Positions 5,101 through 5,457 of a stretch of DNA of 5,457 bases are shown here, piece by piece. Numbering within the stretch: the first letter of the stretch is position 1; every line of letters starts with the position of its first letter. The notes beneath the pieces are model-generated. The model was not told the DNA's origin, did no database searches, and saw only the letters and a program-made list of their open reading frames with translations. The DNA comes from Sporomusaceae bacterium (GTDB lineage: Bacteria; Bacillota_C; Negativicutes; Sporomusales_B; UBA7701): NCBI GenBank assembly GCA_022839045.1, contig JALHDI010000141.1, forward strand, positions 1-5,457, given 5' to 3'. A program made the translations under genes and the position numbers.

Positions 5101-5457
5101 TAAAGCCCCTTCCCGCCTTCCTCCCGGAGCGCGCCCCAGGTTTTGGAGAACTCGCGCTTCGCTTTCTGGGAGTTCTCAGCCTTAGCGGACTTCGAATCAA
5201 TCACAGGTACCGGCTCGAAGCCCATGTGTTTGTAACGCTGGACCTCCTCGGCCTTCTTAGCGTCGTTGAAAGATGTCAGTTCGCTGAGGTATCCTGTTAT
5301 CCGGCGTAGCCGCTTGATTGGGCTTTTCTCGCGGGTGAACACCACCAGTTCGTCGCCTTCGACGCTAATATCAATCGAGCTGATCGCCCGCTGCTTGGCC
5401 TTCCAGATTTCGACTTCATCGGCGCAGATAGTCTGGAATTCGTCTTCCGTCAGACCC
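5100..5457 (-). CDS. Partial CDS, protein with anaerobic ribonucleotide reductase (NrdD) tail-like motif
   Basis: The frame is open from the window edge to the TAA at 5100, giving about 118 visible codons; the start lies outside the window. An internal GTG at 5345 could be a start, but it has no convincing ribosome binding site and the frame upstream stays open, so I treat the gene as 5'-truncated by the window. The stretch RRITGYLSELTSFNDAKKAE resembles the R-x-TGY...FN-x-(G/A)K-x-E segment found near the C-terminus of class III anaerobic ribonucleotide reductases and in small phage proteins annotated after them. The CxxC zinc pairs and glycyl-radical motif of a full NrdD are not visible here. 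The remaining C-terminus is charged and lysine-rich (SKSAKAENSQKAKREF) and unrecognised. It is joined to thyX by TAATG, which supports a deoxynucleotide-related role only weakly. Coding status is likely; function is tentative. Confidence 0.6.
   Translation of the reverse strand, partial: GLTEDEFQTICADEVEIWKAKQRAISSIDISVEGDELVVFTREKSPIKRLRRITGYLSELTSFNDAKKAEEVQRYKHMGFEPVPVIDSKSAKAENSQKAKREFSKTWGALREEGGKGL
5106..5111 (-). promoter_or_regulatory. RBS of thyX
   Basis: AAGGGG on the minus strand, five bases before the thyX ATG at 5100 and inside the end of the upstream gene. It supports a start coupled through the TAATG junction. Confidence 0.6.

Overview
The window looks like part of a phage or integrative element, most likely a prophage of a moderately GC-rich anaerobic Firmicute. 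This rests on three things: VapE-family primase-helicases and free-standing C5 methyltransferases are typical of such elements; the ribosome binding sites are strong GGAGG types; and every gene lies on the minus strand in one tightly packed cluster. The host assignment is inference. No structural phage gene, integrase or attachment site is visible.

Transcription runs right to left. The right edge holds the 3' end of a gene (5100-5457) whose product carries a short motif resembling the C-terminal tail of anaerobic ribonucleotide reductase. It is followed by thyX (flavin-dependent thymidylate synthase, 4480-5100, TAATG junction) and a small DUF4406/deoxyribosyltransferase-like protein (4144-4467, 12 nt after thyX). 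Next comes a C5 cytosine methyltransferase split over two reading frames. The part with motifs I to VIII is at 3644-4147, joined to the preceding gene by ATGA. The part with the target-recognition and IX/X-like motifs is at 2650-4002 in the +1 frame. The two share 359 nt. The last gene is a large primase-helicase of the VapE (virulence-associated E) family, 255-2669.

After the vapE-like stop codon, 254 nt carry no gene. They contain about nine copies of a GGCAACA-core repeat in both orientations, a long imperfect hairpin and an AT-rich tract. This could be an iteron-type replication origin placed beside the replication gene, but that is inference.

Taken together the cluster combines dTMP and possibly deoxynucleotide supply, DNA cytosine methylation and replication initiation or unwinding. 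The most unusual item is the overprinted split methyltransferase, whose second half carries six WPTP modules plus a degenerate seventh, and which has a candidate +1 slippery site where the first half ends. No RNA gene, CRISPR array or transposon was found. No internal promoter was recognised, and the genes look co-transcribed from a promoter to the right of the window.
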